Below, in pieces: positions 7,017 through 15,231 of a DNA stretch of 34,305 nucleotides. This stretch comes from Bradyrhizobium genosp. SA-3 (GTDB lineage Bacteria; Pseudomonadota; Alphaproteobacteria; Rhizobiales; Xanthobacteraceae). The stretch covers positions 1 through 34,305 of the forward strand of contig NZ_PSRT01000089.1 in assembly GCF_004212635.1 (NCBI RefSeq), given 5' to 3'. The notes under the pieces are model-generated. The model did not search any database. It saw only the letters and a list, made by a program, of their open reading frames with translations, and had not been told where the DNA came from. Position 1 is the stretch's first letter, and every line of letters starts with the position of its first letter. The translations under genes and the position numbers were made by a program.

Positions 7017-10000
7017 ATGGGCATCAACCAGGGTCCGATCAGTCTCGATCAGAAATATACCCAGCAAACTGGACACGTCTTCACCACCGGCATTCAAGCG
7101 CTGGTGCGCCTGCCCATGGCCCAGATCCGGCGCGATCGCGCCAACGGCCTCAACACTGCAGGCTTCATCTCCGGCTATCGCGGCTCGCCGCTCGGCGGCT
7201 ATGACCAGCAGCTCTTCGCGGCGCGAAAACACCTCGAACAGTACAACGTCAAGTTCCAGCCCGGCGTGAACGAGGATCTGGCCGCGACTGCCGTGTGGGG
7301 CTCGCAGCAGCTCAACCTCTCGCCCGGCGCCAAATATGATGGCGTCGTCGGCATCTGGTACGGCAAGGGCCCCGGCGTCGACCGCTGCGGTGACGTGTTC
7401 CGCCACGGCAATGCCGCCGGCTCGGCCAAGAACGGCGGCGTCTTGTGTCTCGCCGGCGACGACCACGGCGCAAAATCCTCCACCGTCCCGCATCAGTCCG
7501 ACCATGCCTTCATCTCGGCGCTGATGCCGTATCTCTACCCGTCGAGCATTCACGAGATGATCGAGATGGGCCTGCTCGGCATCGCGATGTCGCGCTACTC
7601 GGGCTGCTGGGTCGGCATGAAGGTGATCACGGAGACGGTGGAGACCACCGCCGAGATCGACCTCACCGACGAGATGAAGCCCTTCATCATCCCCTCCGAT
7701 TTCGAGCTGCCGCCCGGCGGCCTCAATCTGCGTTGGCCCGACGACCGTTTCGAGCAGGACCGCCGCCTGCAGGACTACAAGGGCTTTGCCGCGATCGCCT
7801 TTGCGCGCGCCAACAGGGTCAACCGCATCACCATGGATTCGCCGAACGCCCGCTTCGGCATCATGGCGTCGGGCAAGAGCTATGAGGACGTACGGCAGGC
7901 GCTGCGCGAGCTCGGCATCACCGAGGAGGTCGCCGCCAAGATCGGCCTGCGCCTCTACAAGATCGGCATGCCCTGGCCGCTGGAGCCGGAAGGCGTGCGC
8001 CAGTTCGCCATCGGGCTTGAAGAGATCTTTATCGTCGAGGAACGCCGCGAGATCGTCGAGAACCAGGTCAAGCAGGAGCTGTTCAACTGGCGTGACGACG
8101 TTCGTCCGCGCATCGTCGGCAAGATGGACGAGCACGACAAGCGCTTTCTGACCTTCGCCGCCGAGCTCAGCGTCGCCTCGCTTGCGACCTCGCTCACAGA
8201 GCGGCTGCTTCGACTTAATCTCAACCCTGAAATTGCGGAAATGCTCCGCGTCAAGGCCGACTGGTTCAACGGCCGCCAGGCCACGCAGATGCAGGCGGTC
8301 GCGCCGGTTTCCCGCACCCCCTATTTCTGCTCCGGCTGTCCCCACAACACCTCGACGAAAGTCCCCGAAGGCAGCCGCGCGCTTGCCGGCATCGGCTGTC
8401 ACTTCATGGCGCTGTGGATGGATCGTTCGACCGAGACGTTCACGCATATGGGGGGTGAGGGCGTGCCCTGGGTCGGCATCGCGCCCTTCACCAACGAGAA
8501 CCACATCTTCGCGAATCTCGGTGACGGCACCTATTTCCATTCGGGCATTCTCGCCATCCGCCAGGCGATCGCCTCCAAGGCCAACATCACCTACAAGATC
8601 CTCTACAACGACGCTGTTGCCATGACCGGCGGTCAGCGCCATGACGGCGATCTCTCGCCGCAGCAGATCACCCGGCAGCTCCACGCCGAAGGCATCCGCG
8701 AGCTCTATCTGGTCTCGGAAAACCCTGACGTTTACCCGGCCGACACCATCGCGCCCGGCGTGAAGAAGTATCACCGCGACGAGCTCGACAACGTCATGAA
8801 GATGTGCCGCGAATACAAGGGCACGTCTGCGATCGTGTTCGTGCAGACCTGCGCGGCCGAGAAGCGTCGCCGCCGCAAGCGCGGCCTGATGGAAGATCCG
8901 GCGCGCCGGGTGATGATCAACCCGGCCGTCTGCGAAGGCTGCGGCGACTGCTCGGTGCAGTCGAACTGCATCTCGGTCGAGCCGCTCGAGACCGAGTTCG
9001 GCCGCAAGCGCGCCATCAACCAGTCCTCCTGCAACAAGGACTATTCCTGCCTCAAGGGCTTCTGCCCGTCCTTCGTCACGATCGACGGCGGTGCGCCGCG
9101 CCAAGGCGCGCCGGCGGAGCTCAGCGAGATCGGGGCGCTGCCGGAGCCGGCCTCGCGCCCGACCCTCGACAAGCCCTACAACATCGCGGTCGGCGGCGTC
9201 GGCGGCACCGGTGTGCTCACCATCGGCGCGCTGCTCGGCATGGCCGCTCATATCGAGGGCAAGGCCTCGATGATCCTCGACATGTCGGGCTTGGCGCAAA
9301 AGGGCGGGGCGGTGCTCAGCCATGTGCGGCTATCAGATCATCCGGCCGAGGTGACCTGCTCGCGCATCGTCACCGGAACGGCCGATCTCGTGCTCGCCGC
9401 GGATGAAGTGGTCGCTGTAGCCAAGGACACGATCTCGCTCTGCGACTCCAGCCGCACGCACGGCATCATCAACAGCCACGTCATCCCCACCGCCGACTTC
9501 ATCCTCAACCGCGACTTCAACTTCCAGACCCGCAAGCTGAACGCGGTGCTGGAGACGGCCTTGCACAAGGACTCCGTATTCTTCGATTTCACCAGACCGG
9601 CCGAGCAGCTGCTCGGCGATGCCATCGCCACCAACATGATGATGATGGGCTATGCCTATCAGAAGGGGCTGTTCCCGCTGTCGGCTGAAGCGATCGAGCA
9701 GGCCATCGAAGTCAACGGCGTCTCGATCAAGATGAACAAGGAGGCCTTCCGCCTCGGACGCCTCGCGGTCGCCGACCCCAAGCGCCTTGCCGACATGCTG
9801 AAGGGGACGAACGAGGTCGTCGCGCCCAAGACCCTGGAGGCGATGACGCTGGACGAGGTCATCGAGCATCGCGCCAAGCACCTCACCGCCTACCAGAACA
9901 ACCGTCTCGCCAAGCGTTATCGCAAGCTGGTCGACCAGGTTCGCGATGCCGCGGTGAAGGGCGGCTATGGCGATGCACTGCCGCGCGCGGTCGCGGTGAA

Positions 10001-10508
10001 CTACGCCAAGCTCCTGGCCTACAAGGACGAATATGAAGTCGCGCGCCTCTACACCGACGGCGCCTTCGAGCAGCAGCTCCGCGACCAGTTCGAGGGCGAC
10101 TTCAAGTTCACCTTCAATCTGGCCCCGCCGATCCTCAGCAGCGGCGTCGACGCACTGGGTCGTCCGAAGAAGCGCGCCTTCGGCCCGTGGATGCTGAACG
10201 CCTTCCGCGTGCTGGCAAAATTCAAATTCCTGCGCGGCACCCCGTTCGACATCTTCGGCCGCAGCGCCGACCGCAAGCTCGAGCGCGACCTGATCGCGGG
10301 CTACGAGAAGGACGTCTCAACCGTGCTCGGCCTGCTGTCGCCGGTCACGCACGACACCGCCGTCGAGCTCCTGTCACTGCCGGACCGCATCCGCGGCTAC
10401 GGCCCGGTGAAGGAGAAGGCGGTGAACGACGCCAAGGCCCGCTACGCCCAGCTCGCCGCGGATTTGGCGAACCCGCCGCCGGCACCAAGGCAGATCGCGG
10501 CGGAGTAG
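7017..10508 (+). CDS. Indolepyruvate:ferredoxin oxidoreductase, fused alpha-gamma form
   Basis: This is a 1163-residue single-chain enzyme converting arylpyruvates or other 2-oxo acids plus CoA to acyl-CoA, CO2 and reduced ferredoxin in the cytoplasm. The ATG at 7017 has GGAAGAGGA before it. The N-terminal pyrimidine-binding domain (FISGYRGSPLGGYD, 50-63) is followed by a TPP-binding domain with FCSGCPHNTS (437-446), GDGTYFHSG (502-510) and Asn531. An Fe-S segment follows, with Cys639, 642, 645, 651 and 672, 678, 683. The gamma domain begins near 720 with AVGGVGGTGVLT, and AQKGGAVLSHVRLS follows. Archaeal enzymes split these parts between IorA and IorB; the fused form is usual in proteobacteria. 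It heads a run of plus-strand CoA-linked genes, though 1.1 kb of repeats separates it from the next one. Confidence 0.92.
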   Translation: MGINQGPISLDQKYTQQTGHVFTTGIQALVRLPMAQIRRDRANGLNTAGFISGYRGSPLGGYDQQLFAARKHLEQYNVKFQPGVNEDLAATAVWGSQQLNLSPGAKYDGVVGIWYGKGPGVDRCGDVFRHGNAAGSAKNGGVLCLAGDDHGAKSSTVPHQSDHAFISALMPYLYPSSIHEMIEMGLLGIAMSRYSGCWVGMKVITETVETTAEIDLTDEMKPFIIPSDFELPPGGLNLRWPDDRFEQDRRLQDYKGFAAIAFARANRVNRITMDSPNARFGIMASGKSYEDVRQALRELGITEEVAAKIGLRLYKIGMPWPLEPEGVRQFAIGLEEIFIVEERREIVENQVKQELFNWRDDVRPRIVGKMDEHDKRFLTFAAELSVASLATSLTERLLRLNLNPEIAEMLRVKADWFNGRQATQMQAVAPVSRTPYFCSGCPHNTSTKVPEGSRALAGIGCHFMALWMDRSTETFTHMGGEGVPWVGIAPFTNENHIFANLGDGTYFHSGILAIRQAIASKANITYKILYNDAVAMTGGQRHDGDLSPQQITRQLHAEGIRELYLVSENPDVYPADTIAPGVKKYHRDELDNVMKMCREYKGTSAIVFVQTCAAEKRRRRKRGLMEDPARRVMINPAVCEGCGDCSVQSNCISVEPLETEFGRKRAINQSSCNKDYSCLKGFCPSFVTIDGGAPRQGAPAELSEIGALPEPASRPTLDKPYNIAVGGVGGTGVLTIGALLGMAAHIEGKASMILDMSGLAQKGGAVLSHVRLSDHPAEVTCSRIVTGTADLVLAADEVVAVAKDTISLCDSSRTHGIINSHVIPTADFILNRDFNFQTRKLNAVLETALHKDSVFFDFTRPAEQLLGDAIATNMMMMGYAYQKGLFPLSAEAIEQAIEVNGVSIKMNKEAFRLGRLAVADPKRLADMLKGTNEVVAPKTLEAMTLDEVIEHRAKHLTAYQNNRLAKRYRKLVDQVRDAAVKGGYGDALPRAVAVNYAKLLAYKDEYEVARLYTDGAFEQQLRDQFEGDFKFTFNLAPPILSSGVDALGRPKKRAFGPWMLNAFRVLAKFKFLRGTPFDIFGRSADRKLERDLIAGYEKDVSTVLGLLSPVTHDTAVELLSLPDRIRGYGPVKEKAVNDAKARYAQLAADLANPPPAPRQIAAE

Positions 10509-10515
10509 GTAGTCC

Positions 10516-10610
10516 TGTAGGGTGGGCAAAGCGAAGCGTGCCCACGTCTTCAGGATTGATCTCGGCGAGATGGTGGGCACGGCGCGTTGCGCCTTTGCCC
10601 ACCCTACGGC
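10516..10610. repeat. Dispersed palindrome, GTAGGGTGGGCAAAG type
   Basis: GTAGGGTGGGCAAAGCGAAG at the left end mirrors TTTGCCCACCCTAC at the right, with CGTGCCCAC and GTGGGCACGGCGCG as inner arms. This element is widespread across many proteobacterial intergenic regions. It lies 8 bp after the oxidoreductase stop and probably forms the mRNA 3' hairpin. Confidence 0.8.
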
Positions 10611-10730
10611 ACCACCCCTTGCGTTGCCCGTCGGGCAAAACACTCATGCCATGGGTCAATCCGCTAGCGGAAAAATATTCCACTTTACCGAAATTCGGAA
10701 TTGTCGTAGCTATCGCTCACCTCATCCCAG

Positions 10731-11170
10731 TCAGAGGGGCGTATCGCGATCGTCACGAAACGCGGGGTGAGCGGCGGTGGACGCGGGCTGCGTCGCGCGA
10801 GCGGATTGTCTCGCGTGTACGACGGGCGCGGTCTCGCGTACGGCAAAATCGTGTGGTCCTGACGCCCGGGGTCTGTGCGTCAAGTCTTGCGATCACTCGC
10901 AAGGCGACGGGGGCAATAGTGCATCGCTCCCCGGGGAGAGCGCGACATAAGCCGTAAAGCCACTGCGCAGGGAAGGCCGGATGTTTGGCTTCACCTGTAT
11001 GCCGCTGTGCATCTGTTCTTCGCGCATTTCGCGCACAGCGGAGCGTGGGTGCCCAGCCGGCACCCGGTCTTCCCTGCGCCCTCTGTTCCCAGAGGGAGCA
11101 AGACGGAAAGCAAAGCTCGGGCGAAACGCGCCGCGAGGATGCGGAGGTGTGTCTGGGAACGCGTTTTGAG
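10731..11170. repeat. Long dispersed repeat remnant, about 0.4 kb, non-coding
   Basis: The DNA translates to phrases such as RAASRERIVSRVRRARSRVRQ, NRVVLTPGVCASSLAI and SPGRARHKP. These I recognise from a large set of spurious hypothetical proteins annotated all over Bradyrhizobium, Rhodopseudomonas, Nitrobacter and Afipia. No ribosome binding site, no stable reading frame and no family motif support a gene. The right half (with CCGGCACCCGGTCTTCCC... GGAAAGCAAAGC) belongs to the same repeat. I see no terminal inverted repeat, target duplication or transposase. Together with flanking palindromes it makes 10509-11618 gene-free. Confidence 0.6.
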
Positions 11171-11202
11171 TTGAAAGAGCGCTGTCAGTGCTCACGAACT
11201 CC

Positions 11203-11325
11203 GTCATTGCGAGCCACCGGGTCCGCGCGAAGCGCGGCCCGATGACAGGCTCCGCGAAGCAATCCAGAATCCTTCCGCGGAGGGACTCTGGATTGCTTCG
11301 TCGCAAGGGCTCCTCGCAATGACGA
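11203..11325. repeat. REP-like palindrome, long form
   Basis: CGTCATTGCGAGCCACCGG, then GCGCGAAGCGCGGCCCGATG and GCGAAGCAATCCAGAATCC, are mirrored by ACTCTGGATTGCTTCGTCGC and CTCGCAATGACG. It shares the inserted GCGCGGCCCGATGACAGGCT block with the copy at 5.4 kb and is absent from the short form at 2.3 kb. Confidence 0.85.
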
Positions 11326-11349
11326 CGGGGGGCAGCGAGCGAGCAATGC

Positions 11350-11500
11350 ATGACCGTCATCCTGAGGTGCGAGCCTCTTCGGCGAGCCTCGAAGGACGAC
11401 GGCCCGGCTGTAGCCGCGCGGAGGCAGCTCGGCCGTGCATCCTTCGAGGCTCCCGGTGCGATGCCTTGCATCGCACCACTCGCGCCTCAGGATGACGGGA
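11350..11500. repeat. Palindromic repeat, GTCATCCTGAGG type
   Basis: CCGTCATCCTGAGGTGCGAG and GCCTCGAAGGACG at the left are mirrored by CATCCTTCGAGGCTC and CGCCTCAGGATGACGG at the right, with nested GTGCGATG/CATCGCAC arms. A second member lies at 13172. It ends about 120 bp before the thiolase-like gene. Confidence 0.8.
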
Positions 11501-11618
11501 TAGGCAGTTGCGCCGACCCGCTGCCCTCTCGCCCGACGGAATATTTCCGCGCTTGCCAATCAGGCCCCCGCGGTTCAGAAAAAAGAGCCAAGAAGAAACG
11601 CGAGCGGAGACCTGAAGT

Positions 11619-12776
11619 TTGACCATCAAGGGCAAGGCCTACATTGCCGGGATTTTTGAACACCCGACCCGGCATGCGCCGGACAAATCCACCGCCCAGC
11701 TCCATGCCGAGGTCGCCAAGGGCGCGATCGAGGATGCCGGGCTCTCCAAGGACGATGTCGACGGCTATTTCTGCGCGGGTGATGCGCCCGGCGGCGCCTG
11801 GCCGATGGTCGACTATCTCGGCCTGAACACCAAGAAGCTTCGTCACGTCGATTCCACCGAGACCGGCGGCTGTTCCTACATCATCCATCTCGGCCATGCG
11901 GCTGAGGCGATCGCCGCGGGCAAGTGCTCGATCGCGCTGATCACGCTGGCCGGCAAGCCGCGCACCGGCGTGATGCCGCCGCGCGCCGCTGGCGCCGAGG
12001 TCGATTTCGAGTCCGCTTACGGCGCGACCACGCACAATGCCTATGGCATGTGTGCCATGCGCCACATGCACGACTATGGCACCACGAGCGAGCAGCTGGC
12101 CTGGATCAAGGTCGCGGCCTCCCATCACGCGCAATACAATCCGCATGCGATGCTCAAGGACGTCGTTACCGTCGAGGACGTCCTGAACTCGCCGATGATC
12201 TCCGATCCCCTGCACCGCTTGGATTGCTGCGTGGTCTCCGATGGCGGCGGCGCGCTGATCGTGACGACGCCCGAGATCGCCAAGAGCCTGAAGAAGCCTC
12301 TCGTGCGCCTGATCGGCCATGGCGAAGCCATGAAGGGCCCGCGCGGCGGCAAGGATCTCGACCTCACGTACTCCGCCGGCGTCTGGTCCGGCCCGCGTGC
12401 GTTCGACGAAGCCGGCATCACGCCGAAGGACATCAAATACGCCTCGATCTATGACAGCTTCACCATCACCGTCTTGATGCAGCTCGAAGACCTCGGCTTT
12501 TGCAAGAAGGGCGAGGGCGGCAACTTCGTCGCCGACGGCAATTTGATCTCCGGCGTCGGCAAGCTGCCGTTCAACACCGATGGCGGCGGCCTCTGCAGCA
12601 ACCATCCCGTCAACCGCGGCGGCATGACCAAGATCCTCGAGGCCGTGCGGCAGCTGCGCGGCGAGGCGCATCCGAAGGTGCAGGTCAAGAATTGCGATCT
12701 GGCCATCGCCCACGGCACCGGCGGCCTCTTGGGTGTTCGCCACGCCGCCTCGACCGCCATTCTGGAGCGCGTGTGA
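11619..12776 (+). CDS. Thiolase-superfamily acyltransferase/aldolase (SCP-x / Ltp2 type)
   Basis: This is a 385-residue protein from a TTG start at 11619, the only start near the GGAGACC ribosome binding site. It has the thiolase fold pattern: GAIEDAGLSKDDVDG (35-49), TETGGCSYIIHLGHAAEAI (80-98), YASIYDSFT (274-282), GGLCSNHPVNRGG (323-335) with His329, and IAHGTGGLLG (363-372). In a gap-free alignment to classical thiolases the nucleophile position falls on Gly84-Cys85 rather than C-x-S-G, and the second Cys (CGxG) is replaced by HGTG. These features are shared with DUF35-dependent thiolases such as the steroid aldolase Ltp2, which do retro-aldol rather than thiolytic cleavage. The stop overlaps the start of the DUF35 gene (TGATG), pointing to a 1:1 complex. 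Confidence 0.88.
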   Translation: MTIKGKAYIAGIFEHPTRHAPDKSTAQLHAEVAKGAIEDAGLSKDDVDGYFCAGDAPGGAWPMVDYLGLNTKKLRHVDSTETGGCSYIIHLGHAAEAIAAGKCSIALITLAGKPRTGVMPPRAAGAEVDFESAYGATTHNAYGMCAMRHMHDYGTTSEQLAWIKVAASHHAQYNPHAMLKDVVTVEDVLNSPMISDPLHRLDCCVVSDGGGALIVTTPEIAKSLKKPLVRLIGHGEAMKGPRGGKDLDLTYSAGVWSGPRAFDEAGITPKDIKYASIYDSFTITVLMQLEDLGFCKKGEGGNFVADGNLISGVGKLPFNTDGGGLCSNHPVNRGGMTKILEAVRQLRGEAHPKVQVKNCDLAIAHGTGGLLGVRHAASTAILERV

Positions 12777-13165
12777 TGAGCGAAGTGAAGAAGTATCCGG
12801 CGCCGGTGACCAACCCCGAGACTGCGGCGTTCTGGGACGCAGCGAAAGGGGGCAGGTTCATGATCAAGCGCTGCACCGCCTGCGGCGAAGCGCACTACTT
12901 CCCGCGCTCGATCTGTCCGTTCTGCTATTCCGACAAGACGGTGTGGGAGGAGGCTTCGGGTGAGGGCACGATCTACACTTACAGCCTGATGCGGAAGTCG
13001 CCGACCGGTCCCTATGCGATCGGCTACGTCACGCTGAAAGAGGGGCCGTCGGTGCAGACCAATTTCGTCGACTGCGATCTCGAGAAGCTGAAGATCGGCC
13101 AGAAGGTGAAGGTGGTGTTCAAGCCGACCGACGGCGCACCGCTGCCGTTCTTCACGCCGGTGTAG
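12776..13165 (+). CDS. DUF35/OB-fold zinc-ribbon protein, thiolase partner
   Basis: This is a 129-residue protein. Its ATG shares an A with the thiolase TGA, so translation is coupled. It has an N-terminal helix (NPETAAFWDAAKGGRF), a rubredoxin-like zinc ribbon with Cys33, Cys36, Cys47 and Cys50 (CTACGEAHYFPRSICPFC), then an OB-fold strand set (GEGTIYTYSLMRKSP, GYVTLKEGPSVQTNF). DUF35 proteins bind acyl-CoA or hold thiolase subunits together. Known pairs are ChsH2-Ltp2 in actinobacterial steroid side-chain breakdown and the archaeal thiolase-HMG-CoA synthase bridge. Here the coupling implies the same role. There is no fused MaoC domain as in ChsH2; the hydratase is the next gene. Confidence 0.9.
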   Translation: MSEVKKYPAPVTNPETAAFWDAAKGGRFMIKRCTACGEAHYFPRSICPFCYSDKTVWEEASGEGTIYTYSLMRKSPTGPYAIGYVTLKEGPSVQTNFVDCDLEKLKIGQKVKVVFKPTDGAPLPFFTPV

Positions 13166-13171
13166 TGCGGT

Positions 13172-13288
13172 CCTCATCCTGAGGAGCTTGCGAAGCAAGC
13201 GTCTCGAAGGATGGCCACGAAGAAGACAGTGCGGGCATCCTCATGGTTCGAGACGGCGCAAGAGCGCCTCCTCATCATGAGGATGTGA
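13172..13288. repeat. Palindromic repeat inside the operon, CATCCTGAGGAG type
   Basis: CCTCATCCTGAGGAGCTTGC, GAAGCAAGCGTCTCGAAGG and GGATGGCC on the left are mirrored by GGGCATCC, GGTTCGAGACGGCGC and GCGCCTCCTCATCATGAGG on the right. It begins 7 bp after the DUF35 stop and ends at the ribosome binding site of the hydratase gene. Confidence 0.8.
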
Positions 13289-13306
13289 ACCAGAGGAAAC
13301 CAGAAA

Positions 13307-14167
13307 ATGTCCGCCAGATACGAAGAACTCAAAGGCCTGAAAAACATCGGCCAGAAATACGCCTACACCGACCGCGAGGTGATGCTCTACGCTTACGGCA
13401 TCGGGCTCGGCGCCGATCCCATGGATGAGAAGGAGCTCGCCTTCGTCAACGAGGGCACGCTGACGCCGCGGCCGTTGAAGGTGGTGCCGACCTTCGCCTC
13501 TGTCGCGGCGTGGGGTTCGGGTCCCGGCGAGATGAATCTGAACCGCGTGATGGTGGTTGACGGCGAGCGCGACATCACCTTCCACCAGCCGCTGCCGGTG
13601 GCCGCGAACATCACCGCCGACTCGTCCGTGCTCGAGGTCTACGACAAGGGCAAGGACAAGGGCGTCGTCATCAGCCACCAGACGGTGCTGAAGAACGAGA
13701 AGGGCGAGAAGCTGGCAACGCTGGTCGCCTCGCGCTTCGCCCGCGGCGACGGCGGCTTTGCCGGGCCGAACCTGACGCAGCCCGATCCGCACAGGATTCC
13801 GTCGCGCAGCCCCGACAAGACCATCGACATCACGACGCGCCCCGACCAGGCGCTGGTGTATCGTCTCTGCGGCGACCGTAACCCGCTGCACTCGGATCCC
13901 GAGTTTGCCAAAAAGGCCGGCTTCCCGCGCCCGATCCTGCACGGCATGTGCACCTACGGCATCACCTGCCGCGGCGTGCTGCAGACCTATGCCGACTACG
14001 ACGCGAGCGCTTTCCGCCAGCACGTCGCGCGGTTCTCTTCCCCGGTCTATCCCGGCGAGACCGTGACCATGGACCTTTGGAAGGACGGCAACGTGATCTC
14101 GTTCGAAGCCAAGGTGAAGTCGCGCGGCGTCACAGTGATCAAGAACGGCAAGACGGTGTTGGGTTAG
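13307..14167 (+). CDS. (R)-specific enoyl-CoA hydratase 2 (double hot-dog MaoC, MFE-2 type)
   Basis: This is a 286-residue protein after AGAGGAAACCAGAAA. It has two hot-dog halves: a degenerate substrate-binding half (1-150, with FVNEGTLTPRPLKVVPTFAS) and a catalytic half with the hydratase-2 motif YRLCGDRNPLHSDPEFA (185-201). Asp190, Asn192 and His195 form the active site, followed by PILHGMCTYG (209-218). Length and layout match the hydratase-2 unit of eukaryotic peroxisomal multifunctional enzyme 2, which makes (3R)-hydroxyacyl-CoA from trans-2-enoyl-CoA. The next gene encodes the matching dehydrogenase, so the pair does the two middle steps of beta-oxidation with R stereochemistry. Confidence 0.92.
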   Translation: MSARYEELKGLKNIGQKYAYTDREVMLYAYGIGLGADPMDEKELAFVNEGTLTPRPLKVVPTFASVAAWGSGPGEMNLNRVMVVDGERDITFHQPLPVAANITADSSVLEVYDKGKDKGVVISHQTVLKNEKGEKLATLVASRFARGDGGFAGPNLTQPDPHRIPSRSPDKTIDITTRPDQALVYRLCGDRNPLHSDPEFAKKAGFPRPILHGMCTYGITCRGVLQTYADYDASAFRQHVARFSSPVYPGETVTMDLWKDGNVISFEAKVKSRGVTVIKNGKTVLG

Positions 14168-14174
14168 CGCGGTC

Positions 14175-14302
14175 TCGTGCCCCGGACGCAGCGCAGCGCG
14201 TAGTGATGCGCTGCAGAGCCGGGGCCCAGAGAACGCCGCAAAGAACTGGGTCCCGGCTCTGCGACGCAGCGTTTCACGCTGCATCGCGTCCGGGACACAA
14301 GA
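14175..14302. repeat. Large palindromic repeat inside the operon, CCCCGGACGCAGCG type
   Basis: GTGCCCCGGACGCAGCGCAG, then CTGCAGAGCCGGGGCCCA, are mirrored by CTGGGTCCCGGCTCTGCG, CGCAGCGTTTCACGCTGC and GCGTCCGGGACAC. The whole forms a hairpin of about 125 bases between the hydratase stop and the ribosome binding site of the SDR gene. The family is common in Bradyrhizobium. Confidence 0.82.
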
Positions 14303-14324
14303 AAACAAACAGGGAGACGCCACC

Positions 14325-15203
14325 ATGGGATTACTCGACGGCAAGGTTGCGCTGATCACCGGCGCCGGCGGGGGGCTCGGTGAGGCCTATGCAAAGCTGT
14401 TCGCGCGGGAAGGAGCGTCGGTCGTCGTCAACGACCTCGGCGGGCCCCGCGATGGCTCCGGTGCCGACAAGTCCATGGCGCAGCAGGTGGTCGACGCGAT
14501 CAAGGCGGAGGGCGGCAAGGCCGTCGCCAACGGCGCCGACATCTCCACCATGGAAGGCGGCCAGTCGGTGTTCGACGACGCCATCAAGCACTTTGGCCGC
14601 GCCGACATCCTGGTGAACAATGCCGGCATCCTGCGCGACCAGACTTTCGCAAAAGCCTCCGAGGCCGACTGGGACAAGGTCATCAAGGTGCACCTGAAGG
14701 GCACCTTCTGTTGCACCCTGCCGGTGTTTCGCTGGATGCGGGAAAACGGCGGCGGCGTCATCGTCAACACCTCCTCGACCTCGGGCCTGATCGGCAATTT
14801 CGGCCAGACCAATTACGGCGCGGCCAAGGGCGGCATTTGGGGCTTGTCCAACGTGCTGGCGATCGAAGGCCGCAAGTACAACATCCGGATCTGGACGCTG
14901 GCCCCGGGCGCGCTGACCCGCATGACCGCAGACCTGCCCCGCTATAAGGAGAACCCCTCGGCGGCGCTGGGGCCGGACGGCATCGCACCGGCCGTGCTAT
15001 ACATGGTCAGCGATTTGTCGGGCGACCAGACCGGCAAGGTGCTGGGCGTGTCCGGGCCCCGCGGCGTGCGCGAAATGCGGATGATGGAAATGGAAGGCTG
15101 GAAACCGCCACACTCGGGCTGGAAGGCCCAGGACATCGTCGATCACGCCAAGGAGATCTTCTTCTCCGAGGAGCAGATCAAGATGGGGGCGCGGCGGTTT
15201 TAG
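14325..15203 (+). CDS. SDR (3R)-hydroxyacyl-CoA dehydrogenase, MFE-2 type
   Basis: This is a 292-residue protein after AGGGAGACGCCACC. Classical short-chain dehydrogenase marks are ITGAGGGLGEAYAKLFA (11-27), NDLGGPRDGSG (36-46, an acidic loop that favours NAD+), NNAGILRD (98-105), Ser151 in NTSSTSG, and YGAAK with Tyr164 and Lys168. The phrases VVVNDLGG, GILRDQTF and GNFGQTNYGAAK resemble the dehydrogenase domain of human HSD17B4 more than ordinary FabG. A C-terminal extension (about 250-292, DIVDHAKEIFFSEEQIK) is typical of this subgroup. With the preceding hydratase 2 it reconstitutes MFE-2 as two proteins. Confidence 0.9.
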   Translation: MGLLDGKVALITGAGGGLGEAYAKLFAREGASVVVNDLGGPRDGSGADKSMAQQVVDAIKAEGGKAVANGADISTMEGGQSVFDDAIKHFGRADILVNNAGILRDQTFAKASEADWDKVIKVHLKGTFCCTLPVFRWMRENGGGVIVNTSSTSGLIGNFGQTNYGAAKGGIWGLSNVLAIEGRKYNIRIWTLAPGALTRMTADLPRYKENPSAALGPDGIAPAVLYMVSDLSGDQTGKVLGVSGPRGVREMRMMEMEGWKPPHSGWKAQDIVDHAKEIFFSEEQIKMGARRF

Positions 15204-15231
15204 CCATCGACAGAGAGAAACAAGGAAGACG

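Noticed and set aside
6978..9323. 781-codon open frame on the minus strand
   Set aside because: Exactly antisense to the ferredoxin oxidoreductase. Its His/Arg/Asp-rich composition is what GC-rich third positions give in the mirror frame, and it has no motif or ribosome binding site.
10787..11470. Several 60-190 codon hypothetical ORFs in the repeat island
   Set aside because: Their peptides are translations of dispersed repeats. There are no ribosome binding sites and no consistent frame.
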